In this document: positions 1-5,346 of the stretch, one piece after another
Layout: the number at the start of each line of letters is the position of its first letter
Numbering within the stretch: position 1 is the stretch's first letter
Source of the DNA: an uncultured Collinsella sp.
Lineage (GTDB): Bacteria > Actinomycetota > Coriobacteriia > Coriobacteriales > Coriobacteriaceae
NCBI GenBank assembly: GCA_900542085.1
Contig: UQMK01000053.1
Location: forward strand, 1-5,490
DNA length: 5,490 bases
Reading direction: 5' to 3'
Program-made: the position numbers and the translations under genes
The notes under the pieces: model-generated
Database searches by the model: none
The model's input: only the letters and a program-made list of their open reading frames with translations
Told to the model about the DNA's origin: nothing

Positions 1-11
1 CGAGTTCCGCA

Positions 12-46
12 CGCAAAGGAGGCGCCAGTGGCGCCTCCGTCTTGCG
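12..46 (-). terminator. Probable rho-independent terminator of the gat operon
   Basis: A perfect 9-bp inverted repeat (18-26 GGAGGCGCC, 30-38 GGCGCCTCC) closes on a 3-base loop. It is extended by a 5-bp outer stem (12-16 CGCAA with 42-46 TTGCG) across a small internal loop. On the minus strand the stem is followed by only three T residues (TTTGCG), so the U-tract is weak. It lies about 70 bases beyond the gatB stop codon, with nothing coding between, which fits the end of the gat transcript. It could also act on a transcript from the left. Confidence 0.6.
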
Positions 47-115
47 CAGGACTGTCCGAAGTTGAGAGTAAAGGCCCGGGCCCTGCCCGCCCGATGGCCT
101 CCTCCGCCCGTGAGT

Positions 116-1792
116 CTACGCGAGCGCCTTTCTCAGCAACTCGTTGAAGAGCTTCGGGTTGCCCTTGCCGCGGCTCGCCTTCATACACTGGCCCACCAAA
201 AAGCCGATGACCTTCTGGTTGCCGTCACGATACTGCTGCGCCTGATCGGCACAGTTTGCCAGCACCTCGTCCACGATCGGCTGCAGCGCGCCGGCATCGC
301 TCACCTGACGCATACCGCGCTCGTCGACGATCTTGTTGGGATCGTCACCGGTCTGGGCCATGGCCTCAAAAACCTCGTGCGCCTGGTTGGAGCTGATGGC
401 GTCGGTCGCCAGCAGCTTAGCCAGCGCTGCTACCTGAGCCGGCGCGATACCGGACTCGACGAGCGACACGCCTGCCCCCTTAAGGTAGGCGATCATCTCG
501 TTGACCAGCAAGTTTGCGACCGTCTGGGCCTCCTTGCCAGCCATACCAGCAGCGGAGGCCTCAAAGAAATCGGCAAACTCGGGGTCGCCGGCGATCTGCT
601 CAGCGTCGGCCGCCTTAATGCCAAAGTCGGCCTCAAAACGGGCGCGCTTGGCATCGGGCAGCTCGGGAATCTCACCTCGGCAGCGGTCGATGAACTCGTC
701 GTCCAGATCGAACGGCGCCAGATCGGGGTCGGGGAACAGACGATAGTCGTCTGCCGTCTCCTTGACGCGCATGACCACGGTGCGCTTGCGGCTGGGCTCC
801 CAGTGGCGGGTCTCCTGATAGATGATGCCGCCCTCCTCGAGTACCTCGGCCTGACGGCAAATCTCGTAGGCAAGGCCGTCATGCAGGCTCTTAAACGAGT
901 TGAGGTTCTTGAGCTCGGTCTTGGTGCCCAGCTTGGTCTCGCCGCGGCGGCGCAGGCTCACGTTGCCGTCGCAGCGCATGGAGCCCTTCTCCATGGAGCA
1001 GTCCGAAATGCCCAGCGTCACAAAGATGCGACGGAGCTTTTCCATAAACAGACGCGCTTCCTCAGGCGTGCGCAGATCGGGCTCGGTGACGAGCTCAATC
1101 AGCGGCGTGCCGCAGCGGTTGTAGTCGACGAGCGATTCGGCCGCGGCGGTAATGCGGCCCTCGGCACCGCCCACGTGGACCATCTTGGCGGCATCCTCCT
1201 CCATGTGGATGCGCAGGATGCGGATAGGCACCGTGTAGGAACCGTCCTCGCGACGCTCGGGCATCTGCAGGTTGGACGCGTCATAGCTGGCCAGATGGCC
1301 GGCGTGCTGATTGCCCTCGCGCATGGTCGACGTCATGGACGTGGACAGGCCCTCGGCGTTGGCCGAAGCGCTTGCCAGGCTCTGTGCCTCGGCCTCGCCA
1401 AACGCGCAGTCGGGGCGCTCGGCGGCACCACGACCGGTCACGTCCAGGTCCAGGTGGCCGTACATGGCAAAAGCGACCGGACCTTGCGTGGTCTGGAAGT
1501 TCTTGGCCATATCGGGATAGAAGTAGTGCTTGCGGTAGAACATCGAATGACGCTGGATCTCACAGTTGGTGGCGAGACCGGCCTTGACGATGCTCTCGAT
1601 GGCGCGCTTGTTGGGCACCGGCAGGGCGCCGGGCAGGCCCAGGCACACCGGGCACACGTTGGCGTTGGGCTCGTCATCGTGGCTGAGCCTGCAGTTGCAG
1701 AACATCTTGGTATCGAGTGCGGTGAGCTCGGTATGGATCTCCAGGCCGATCACGGCCTCCCAATCCTGCAGGACCTCGGAAAGCTCCTTCAT
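116..1792 (-). CDS. gatB: Aspartyl/glutamyl-tRNA amidotransferase subunit B (GatB)
   Basis: GatB is the tRNA-binding and kinase/transamidase subunit of the cytosolic GatCAB complex. It phosphorylates the Glu or Asp on misacylated Glu-tRNA(Gln) or Asp-tRNA(Asn) and aminates it with ammonia delivered from GatA. The 558-residue product shows family landmarks: WEAVIGLEIH (11-20), a four-Cys cluster C32, C34, C47, C50 (a probable metal site) running into LGLPGALPVPN, YFYPDMAKNFQ (90-100), RIHMEEDAAK (194-203), SLVDYNRCGTPLIELVTEPD (220-239), GTKTELKNLNSF (289-300) and DDYRLFPDPDL (348-358). The C-terminal helical tail ends in FLVGQCMKASRGKGNP (531-546), typical of the YqeY-like domain that grips tRNA. 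Usual length is about 475-500. The excess is mainly a Ser/Ala-rich insertion at about residues 121-185. The ATG overlaps the gatA stop (TAATG), implying translational coupling. The stop is TAG. Confidence 0.97.
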   Translation of the reverse strand: MKELSEVLQDWEAVIGLEIHTELTALDTKMFCNCRLSHDDEPNANVCPVCLGLPGALPVPNKRAIESIVKAGLATNCEIQRHSMFYRKHYFYPDMAKNFQTTQGPVAFAMYGHLDLDVTGRGAAERPDCAFGEAEAQSLASASANAEGLSTSMTSTMREGNQHAGHLASYDASNLQMPERREDGSYTVPIRILRIHMEEDAAKMVHVGGAEGRITAAAESLVDYNRCGTPLIELVTEPDLRTPEEARLFMEKLRRIFVTLGISDCSMEKGSMRCDGNVSLRRRGETKLGTKTELKNLNSFKSLHDGLAYEICRQAEVLEEGGIIYQETRHWEPSRKRTVVMRVKETADDYRLFPDPDLAPFDLDDEFIDRCRGEIPELPDAKRARFEADFGIKAADAEQIAGDPEFADFFEASAAGMAGKEAQTVANLLVNEMIAYLKGAGVSLVESGIAPAQVAALAKLLATDAISSNQAHEVFEAMAQTGDDPNKIVDERGMRQVSDAGALQPIVDEVLANCADQAQQYRDGNQKVIGFLVGQCMKASRGKGNPKLFNELLRKALA

Positions 1793-3306
1793 TACAGCTC
1801 GCCTCCCTTCCCGGCAAAATCGGGCGCGACGGAAAGCGCGGGCGCACCCGTGGCGGCATCGGCAAAGCCGCGCTCCAGGGCGCGGGCAAATGTGAGCAGC
1901 TGACGGTCCTTAAAGGCCGGACCAACCAGCTGGGCTGAAACGGGCAGCTTGCTGTCCTCGCCCAAGCCCAGCGGCACCGAGATACCGCCGTTGCCGCAAA
2001 TGTTGAGCGAAATGGTGTACAGGTCGGAGAGATACATCTGCGTGGGGTCGCTGATCTCGCCAAACTTAAAGGCCGTACGCGGCGAGGCGGGCATGAGGAT
2101 GGTGTCCACCTTGGCATACGCGGCGTCGTAGTCCTGCGTGATGAGCGTGCGGGCCTTTTGCGCGGCATAGTAGTACTTGTCGTACACGCCCGAGCTCAGC
2201 AGGTAGGCGCCGAGCATCTGACGGCGCTTGGCCTCGGCGCCAAAGCCGTGGGCGCGCGAGAGCGAGCTCTGGTCGGAAAGGTTGGCGCAGCCCTCCTCCT
2301 GATAGCCGTAGCGAATGCCATCGAAACGGGCCAGGTTGGAAAACGCCTCGGCCGGACCGACGACATAGTAGGCGGCGATGGCGGCGTCCAGGTGCGGCAG
2401 GTCGACCTCGACCAGCTCGGCACCCTGGTTCTGCAGTTCCTGAGCGGCGCGCTGAACAGCGGCCTTGACCTCCGGCGTCAGGCCCTCGGCCTCCATAAAC
2501 GCGGGAATGATGCCCACGCGCTTGCCCTCGATGCTGTCGTTGAGATGCTCGGTAAAGTCGACGGCGCAATCCTGGCTGGTACAGTCATACGGATCGTGGC
2601 CCGCGCCGGTAAGAGCGTTCATGGCCAGCGCGACATCCTCGACCGTGCGGCCGAAGGGGCCAACCTGGTCGAGCGACGAGCCAAAGGCCACAACGCCGTA
2701 ACGGCTCACGGCGCCATACGTGGGCTTAAAGCCCACCACGCCGCACAGCGATGCCGGCTGGCGAATGGAGCCGCCGGTGTCCGAGCCCAGCGAGAGCGCG
2801 ACCTCGCCCGCGGCGACGGCTGCAGCGGAGCCGCCCGAAGAGCCGCCGGGCACGCGCTCGGTATCCCAGGGGTTGTTGGTGCGGTGGAACGCCGAGCTCT
2901 CGGTGGAGCTGCCAAAGGCAAACTCATCCATGTTGGCCTTGCCCATGGGCAGGCAGCCGGCATCGAGCATGCGCTGGACGCAGGTGGCGGTGTAGACGCT
3001 CTGGTAGTCCTCGAGCATACGGGAAGCGCAGGTGGTGCGCGTGCCCACAAGGTTCATGTTGTCCTTGATGGCCAGCGGCACGCCCGCGAGCGGGGGTAGG
3101 GCCTCGCCGGCAGCGCGACGGGCGTCGATTTTGGCAGCAGCCTCAAGCGCGAGCTCGGGCGCCACCTGCAGAAATGCTTGGACTCCGCCCTCGCGCGCCT
3201 CGATGGCCTCGAGCGAGGCCTGCGCGACCTCGGTAGCAGAGAAATCGCCGGCGGCAACGTGCTCGGCTAGCTGCGCGGCCGTGAATCGATCGAGATTGAG
3301 CTTCAT
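1792..3306 (-). CDS. gatA: Aspartyl/glutamyl-tRNA amidotransferase subunit A (GatA), glutaminase
   Basis: GatA is the amidase-signature subunit of GatCAB. It hydrolyses glutamine and channels the ammonia to GatB. The 504-residue protein has the normal family length. The Ser-cisSer-Lys triad is intact: K81 in PLAIKDN, S156 in PGGSSGGSAAAVAAG and the nucleophile S180 in SDTGGSIRQPA. Other family blocks are GKANMDEFAFGSSTE (122-136), GFKPTYGAVSRYG (192-204), SLDQVGPFGRTVED (211-224) and the C-terminal NICGNGGISVPLG (435-447), where substrate-binding residues lie. These motif assignments follow the known amidase family; activity itself is inferred. The start is the ATG at 3306, which overlaps the gatC stop by one base (TAATG); the 3' end overlaps gatB in the same way. 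Nothing looks truncated or shifted. Confidence 0.98.
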   Translation of the reverse strand: MKLNLDRFTAAQLAEHVAAGDFSATEVAQASLEAIEAREGGVQAFLQVAPELALEAAAKIDARRAAGEALPPLAGVPLAIKDNMNLVGTRTTCASRMLEDYQSVYTATCVQRMLDAGCLPMGKANMDEFAFGSSTESSAFHRTNNPWDTERVPGGSSGGSAAAVAAGEVALSLGSDTGGSIRQPASLCGVVGFKPTYGAVSRYGVVAFGSSLDQVGPFGRTVEDVALAMNALTGAGHDPYDCTSQDCAVDFTEHLNDSIEGKRVGIIPAFMEAEGLTPEVKAAVQRAAQELQNQGAELVEVDLPHLDAAIAAYYVVGPAEAFSNLARFDGIRYGYQEEGCANLSDQSSLSRAHGFGAEAKRRQMLGAYLLSSGVYDKYYYAAQKARTLITQDYDAAYAKVDTILMPASPRTAFKFGEISDPTQMYLSDLYTISLNICGNGGISVPLGLGEDSKLPVSAQLVGPAFKDRQLLTFARALERGFADAATGAPALSVAPDFAGKGGEL

Positions 3307-3617
3307 TACTCGCTCTCCCCCTCTCCCAAAATGGACGGCACGCGGAAGTAGCGGTCGCGCGCGCTGCCGGCGTTTTCGAGCGCCACGTCGAGCGGCAGGT
3401 CGCGCTCGGGCTTGCGCAGGTCATCGCCCATCACGTTGGACAGGCTTCCGATGGGATGGAACGTGGGCTCCACGTCGGGCAAGTCATATTGCAAGACGGG
3501 CTCGAGCATCTGGACGGCGTCGTTCATGTAGGACGTCATCTGGGTGAGCTCGTCATCGGTCAGTGCGATCTTTGCGTACTCGGCGATGCCGCGCACGTCT
3601 TTCTCGCTGAGTGCCAT
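3306..3617 (-). CDS. gatC: Aspartyl/glutamyl-tRNA amidotransferase subunit C (GatC)
   Basis: GatC is the small subunit that wraps around the GatA-GatB interface and stabilises the complex. The 103-residue product fits the family length of about 95-105. It has the usual opening ALSEKDVRGIAEYAKIALTD (2-21), the central PVLQYDLPDVEPTFHP (40-55), and the DLPLDVALENAG...YFRVPSIL tail (73-97), which matches the D-x-x-x-x-x-A-x-x-N-A-P/G...F-x-V-P ending typical of GatC. I place the start at the ATG at 3617 because GGAAGGGAG lies 5-6 bases upstream of it. An in-frame ATG at 3635 lies upstream of that ribosome binding site and would add only MRKGAP. It is first gene of the operon gatC-gatA-gatB, and its TAA overlaps the gatA ATG. 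Confidence 0.95.
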   Translation of the reverse strand: MALSEKDVRGIAEYAKIALTDDELTQMTSYMNDAVQMLEPVLQYDLPDVEPTFHPIGSLSNVMGDDLRKPERDLPLDVALENAGSARDRYFRVPSILGEGESE

Positions 3618-3652
3618 AGGCGCTCCCTTCCGCATAACAGATAAACCGCTCT

Positions 3653-3681
3653 AGTATACAAGGCAACGCCGCTTGGAGCAG
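3653..3681 (-). promoter_or_regulatory. Candidate promoter of gatCAB
   Basis: On the minus strand TATACT (3653-3658) matches five of six bases of the sigma-70-type -10 element. A start at about 3646 would give a leader of roughly 30 bases carrying the GGAAGGGAG ribosome binding site of gatC. With a 17-base spacer the -35 hexamer would be CTGCTC (3676-3681), a poor match, so the assignment rests mainly on the -10 and its position. The leader is too short for a T-box or other riboswitch. Confidence 0.5.
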
Positions 3682-3751
3682 GTGCTTTACCCAAATGCAG
3701 CGAAAACGTAACGTGGGCGGCGGGTTGGCAGGGCGTGGTCCGGCGGTTCTG

Positions 3752-3810
3752 CAGCGAAACCGCACCGTCCATAGCGAAAACCGTCCCGCCCGCAACGAAA
3801 ACCATCACAA
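3752..3810. repeat. Short degenerate direct repeats, period 20-21
   Basis: Three adjacent copies share the core (c/t)A(g/a)CGAAAaCC: GCAGCGAAACCGCACC at 3751, ATAGCGAAAACCGTCCC at 3771 and GCAACGAAAACCATCAC at 3792. The CGAAA cores start at 3755, 3775 and 3796, so spacing is 20 then 21 bases. A fourth related core (GCAGCGAAAAC) lies apart at 3698-3707. The last copy runs directly into the left arm of the large inverted repeat. I see no coding role for it; together with the hairpin it looks like part of one repetitive element. Confidence 0.45.
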
Positions 3811-3863
3811 CATTCGACGCTTTTCGTCAAAATCGCGATTTTCATCGAATGTTGTGATGGTTT
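3799..3863. repeat. Large perfect inverted repeat (REP-like hairpin)
   Basis: A perfect 19-bp inverted repeat has arms 3799-3817 (AAACCATCACAACATTCGA) and 3845-3863 (TCGAATGTTGTGATGGTTT), separated by 27 bases. The loop itself contains a 14-base palindrome AAAATCGCGATTTT (3829-3842) and a small GACG-ctttt-CGTC hairpin (3816-3828). It lies about 60 bases past the sortase stop. On the minus strand the stem ends in GGTTTTCG, so it could also help terminate the sortase transcript. Perfect arms and an AT-rich structured loop inside GC-rich DNA suggest a mobile or REP-type element rather than a simple terminator. Confidence 0.7.
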
Positions 3864-3873
3864 GGAAGTCCCG

Positions 3874-3908
3874 ACCACCACAAAGGTGCCTGTCCCCATT
3901 GCGGTGGT
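3874..3908. repeat. GGGGACAGGCACC motif within short inverted arms
   Basis: GGTGCCTGTCCCC (3885-3897; GGGGACAGGCACC on the minus strand) is enclosed by 6-bp arms ACCACC (3874-3879) and GGTGGT (3903-3908). From memory, this 13-base motif recurs in intergenic repeats of many bacteria, sometimes near REP-associated Y1 transposases; I cannot verify that here. It ends 13 bases from the sortase stop codon. Together with the 19-bp inverted repeat it probably belongs to one element spanning about 3750-3910. No transposase is encoded in the window. Confidence 0.4.
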
Positions 3909-3921
3909 TCCGAACGATGTC

Positions 3922-4860
3922 CTATGCCGAGGCCTTGGCCTTGCGGCGTTTGCGGATCGCGTGGACCACAATGTCCAGCAGTAACAACACAATGGCGACA
4001 ACCACGATGAGCACGGCAAACTCGCGCTTACCCCAGTGGCGGCCGGCCAGCGACTTTTGCTTGTCGACGTCCTTCTTGCTGTACTTGGTGCGCACGCAAT
4101 GCACCAGCAGGCGATGGTCGTTCACGCCGTAGGGCGTGCAGGTGACGAGCGTCACCTTGTCGGCGCCGGGCTCAATGGTCAGCGACTCCATCTCCTCGGG
4201 CAGAACCACTTCGGAGTCGACCATCTTGTAGGCGAGCGTCTTGTTCATGGTGTGCAGCAGCACCAGGTCGCCGGGTTCCAGCGAGTGAATGTCGTCGAAC
4301 ATGCTCAGGTTGCGCATGCCCGAGTGCGCGGTGAGCACGCAATGCGTCGAGGTGCCGCCCACCGGCAGGCTCGTGCCCTCCAGGTGGCCGACGCCGGCCA
4401 TGAGGACTTCTTCGCTCGTGCCGTGGTAAATGGGCATGCTCACGTCGATGGAGGGGATCTCGACCCAGCTCATCATGGGGTCGCGGTCAAAGATGAGCTG
4501 CTGGGCGTAGGGCTCAATCTGATCGGCGGGGAGCTCAGTGGCCTCGCCCGCAAGTTGCTCGTTAAAGGAGCGCGCCTGGAGCAGGATGCGCTCGCGCTCC
4601 TCGGCAGACAGCGCGTCCACGGTGCTGGACACGGTGCTGATCTGGTTGAACACGCCCGAGGCCTCGAGCCGGTCCAAGATCCACGGCCAGGTCATAAGGC
4701 CCACGCCAATAAGAATGATGACGATGGTGATGAGCCGATCGGCCCAGCGCGGCAGCCGCTTGCGGCGGCGCTTGGGCTTTGGCTGAGGTTTGGGCTGAGG
4801 GCTTGAGCCGCCGTTGTCCGCGGCGTTATTGCTCTTCATATGTTTGGCGCCCTGCACCAT
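3922..4860 (-). CDS. Class C (pilus-type) sortase
   Basis: Sortases of this class are membrane-anchored cysteine transpeptidases that join pilin subunits through their LPXTG-type signals at the outer face of the membrane. The 312-residue protein has a cytosolic N-terminus rich in Pro and Lys/Arg (PQPKPQPKPKRRRKR, 21-35), a membrane helix at about 43-62, the sortase fold from about 115-260, and a second membrane helix at about 280-300 followed by RKRRK. Class C hallmarks are PIYHGTSEEVL (143-153), GVGHLEGTSLPVGGTSTH (156-173), catalytic His179 in LTAHSGM, catalytic Cys241 in TLVTCTPYGVN and Arg250 in HRLLV. A DP pair at 127-128 may be the lid motif. The ATG at 4860 has GAGGAG nine bases upstream; an in-frame ATG at 4839 has a poorer site. 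No pilin lies in the window, so its substrate is unknown. Confidence 0.92.
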   Translation of the reverse strand: MVQGAKHMKSNNAADNGGSSPQPKPQPKPKRRRKRLPRWADRLITIVIILIGVGLMTWPWILDRLEASGVFNQISTVSSTVDALSAEERERILLQARSFNEQLAGEATELPADQIEPYAQQLIFDRDPMMSWVEIPSIDVSMPIYHGTSEEVLMAGVGHLEGTSLPVGGTSTHCVLTAHSGMRNLSMFDDIHSLEPGDLVLLHTMNKTLAYKMVDSEVVLPEEMESLTIEPGADKVTLVTCTPYGVNDHRLLVHCVRTKYSKKDVDKQKSLAGRHWGKREFAVLIVVVAIVLLLLDIVVHAIRKRRKAKASA

Positions 4861-4876
4861 CGCCTGTCACTCCTCT

Positions 4877-4904
4877 ACAACTCAAGTTGTCTAAACAAAT
4901 AATA
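4877..4904 (-). promoter_or_regulatory. Candidate sortase promoter with adjacent palindrome
   Basis: On the minus strand TATTAT (4899-4904) matches five of six bases of a -10 element and would start transcription near 4892, leaving a leader of about 30 bases with the GAGGAG ribosome binding site. No good -35 is visible at normal spacing. Just downstream lies ACAACT-CA-AGTTGT (4877-4890), an inverted repeat with 6-bp arms, and its right half overlaps a second pair TTGT-CTAA-ACAA (4887-4898). Either could be an operator at the start site; a minor hairpin in the leader is the alternative. Confidence 0.35.
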
Positions 4905-4990
4905 GCCGATTCGCGAGCTCATGCGCCGGACAACGCAGCCTGGCAGCATTGCGCAGCGCGAGTTGGGCCAGCATTTGCGTTTTCAAAATG

Positions 4991-5016
4991 TCCCGAATCG
5001 GCGAAGCGATTCGGGA
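4991..5016. repeat. Perfect 10-bp inverted repeat
   Basis: TCCCGAATCG (4991-5000) and CGATTCGGGA (5007-5016) form a perfect 10-bp stem with a 6-base loop. On the minus strand the stem is followed by CATTTTG, so it may be a weak terminator for RNA reading from the right toward the sortase. On the plus strand it stands immediately before TACAAT (5017-5022), a possible -10 element, and could be an operator instead. I cannot choose between these. Confidence 0.45.
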
Positions 5017-5125
5017 TACAATAGCTACAGGAAACGACGCATCCCGCGTAAGTACTTAGGAGCGCGGGCGACCAGTTTCCGGTGTTGTTAAATGCCCGGG
5101 CCTCTAACCCCGGGCATTCTTATTT
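5017..5125 (+). ncRNA. Candidate small structured RNA converging on the small membrane protein gene
   Basis: TACAAT (5017-5022) matches five of six bases of a -10 element on the plus strand, though no good -35 is seen. A transcript from about 5029 could fold with an outer stem GGAAAC (5030-5035) with GTTTCC (5075-5080). Inside this is CCCGCG (5043-5048) with CGCGGG (5063-5068), closing a 14-base loop that contains the palindrome TAAGTACTTA. It would end at the 5091-5118 hairpin, whose plus-strand tail CTTATTTG is moderately U-rich. I do not recognise a known RNA family. The same stems can form from the minus strand, so direction is uncertain. Confidence 0.25.
5091..5118. terminator. Hairpin terminator, probably bidirectional
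   Basis: AATGCCCGGG (5091-5100) and CCCGGGCATT (5109-5118) form a perfect 10-bp stem with an 8-base loop. It starts one base beyond the TAA of the 49-residue gene (5120-5122), the expected place for that gene's terminator; the minus-strand tail is short (ATTTAAC). On the plus strand the tail CTTATTTG would serve a transcript arriving from the left. Confidence 0.65.
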
Positions 5126-5269
5126 GCGCTTGCGGCGCAACTGCCTTCTACCGTCCGCACCGCGCGTGCGCCTACGGACCTTAAACCGAACCTCATACGA
5201 GTCAAAAAACGCGATGACGAACGAGCCCACCGCCGCGAGGGCGGCGAGCGCGTTAAGGAATTTCAGCAT
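5120..5269 (-). CDS. Small single-helix membrane protein with basic tail, function unknown
   Basis: This 49-residue protein is not one I recognise. It has one hydrophobic helix at about residues 3-22 (LNALAALAAVGSFVIAFF), then DSYE, then a strongly basic tail: 13 Arg/Lys among residues 28-49, ending LRRKRK. The charge pattern predicts a helix with its tail in the cytosol. The start is the ATG at 5269, preceded by GGAGG at a spacing of eight bases. The frame stays open upstream to a GTG at 5347, but that start has no ribosome binding site and would overlap the proposed promoter. The gene is a separate unit: a hairpin terminator follows its TAA directly, and a LexA-like box lies about 105 bases upstream of the ATG. 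By architecture it resembles SOS-induced small membrane proteins or type I toxins; this is inference, with no sequence homology claimed. Confidence 0.65.
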   Translation of the reverse strand: MLKFLNALAALAAVGSFVIAFFDSYEVRFKVRRRTRGADGRRQLRRKRK

Positions 5270-5346
5270 TTGGGGACCTCCGATCGAGTCGTCGGCCGCC
5301 CGCGCACGGGATGCGTCGCAAGGATATTTTACTGCGAGCACTCGCA

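Noticed and set aside
72..84. GC palindrome GGCCCGGGCC behind gatB
   Set aside because: No loop and no T-tract; the 12-46 hairpin is a much better terminator, and short GC palindromes are frequent at this composition.
62..1903. Long plus-strand open frame (613 codons) opposite gatB
   Set aside because: It is the antisense of a clear gatB gene. Open antisense frames are expected from GC-biased third positions, and the translation shows low-complexity Leu/Ala/Gly/His/Val without recognisable domains.
2158..3099. Plus-strand open frame (313 codons) opposite gatA
   Set aside because: Shadow of the intact gatA gene by the same codon-bias effect; no domain recognised.
3618..3635. Upstream ATG extending gatC by six codons
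   Set aside because: The ribosome binding site lies between this ATG and the one at 3617, and GatC proteins normally begin at the later position.
3751..3863. CRISPR array
   Set aside because: The repeats are short and degenerate, the spacing is 20-21 bases with no distinct spacers, and no cas gene is present.
3687..4019. Minus-strand open frame running from the sortase 3' end through the repeat cluster
   Set aside because: Half of it overlaps the sortase in another frame and the rest is the translated repeat element; no convincing ribosome binding site or domain.
4036..4806. Plus-strand open frame (256 codons) opposite the sortase gene
   Set aside because: Antisense of a well-supported sortase; composition typical of a shadow frame.
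5030..5118. Known regulatory or housekeeping RNA (6C RNA, SRP RNA, c-di-GMP or fluoride riboswitch)
   Set aside because: None of the conserved cores of these families can be found: no C-rich loops, no SRP GGAAG/AGCAG core, and no aptamer consensus.
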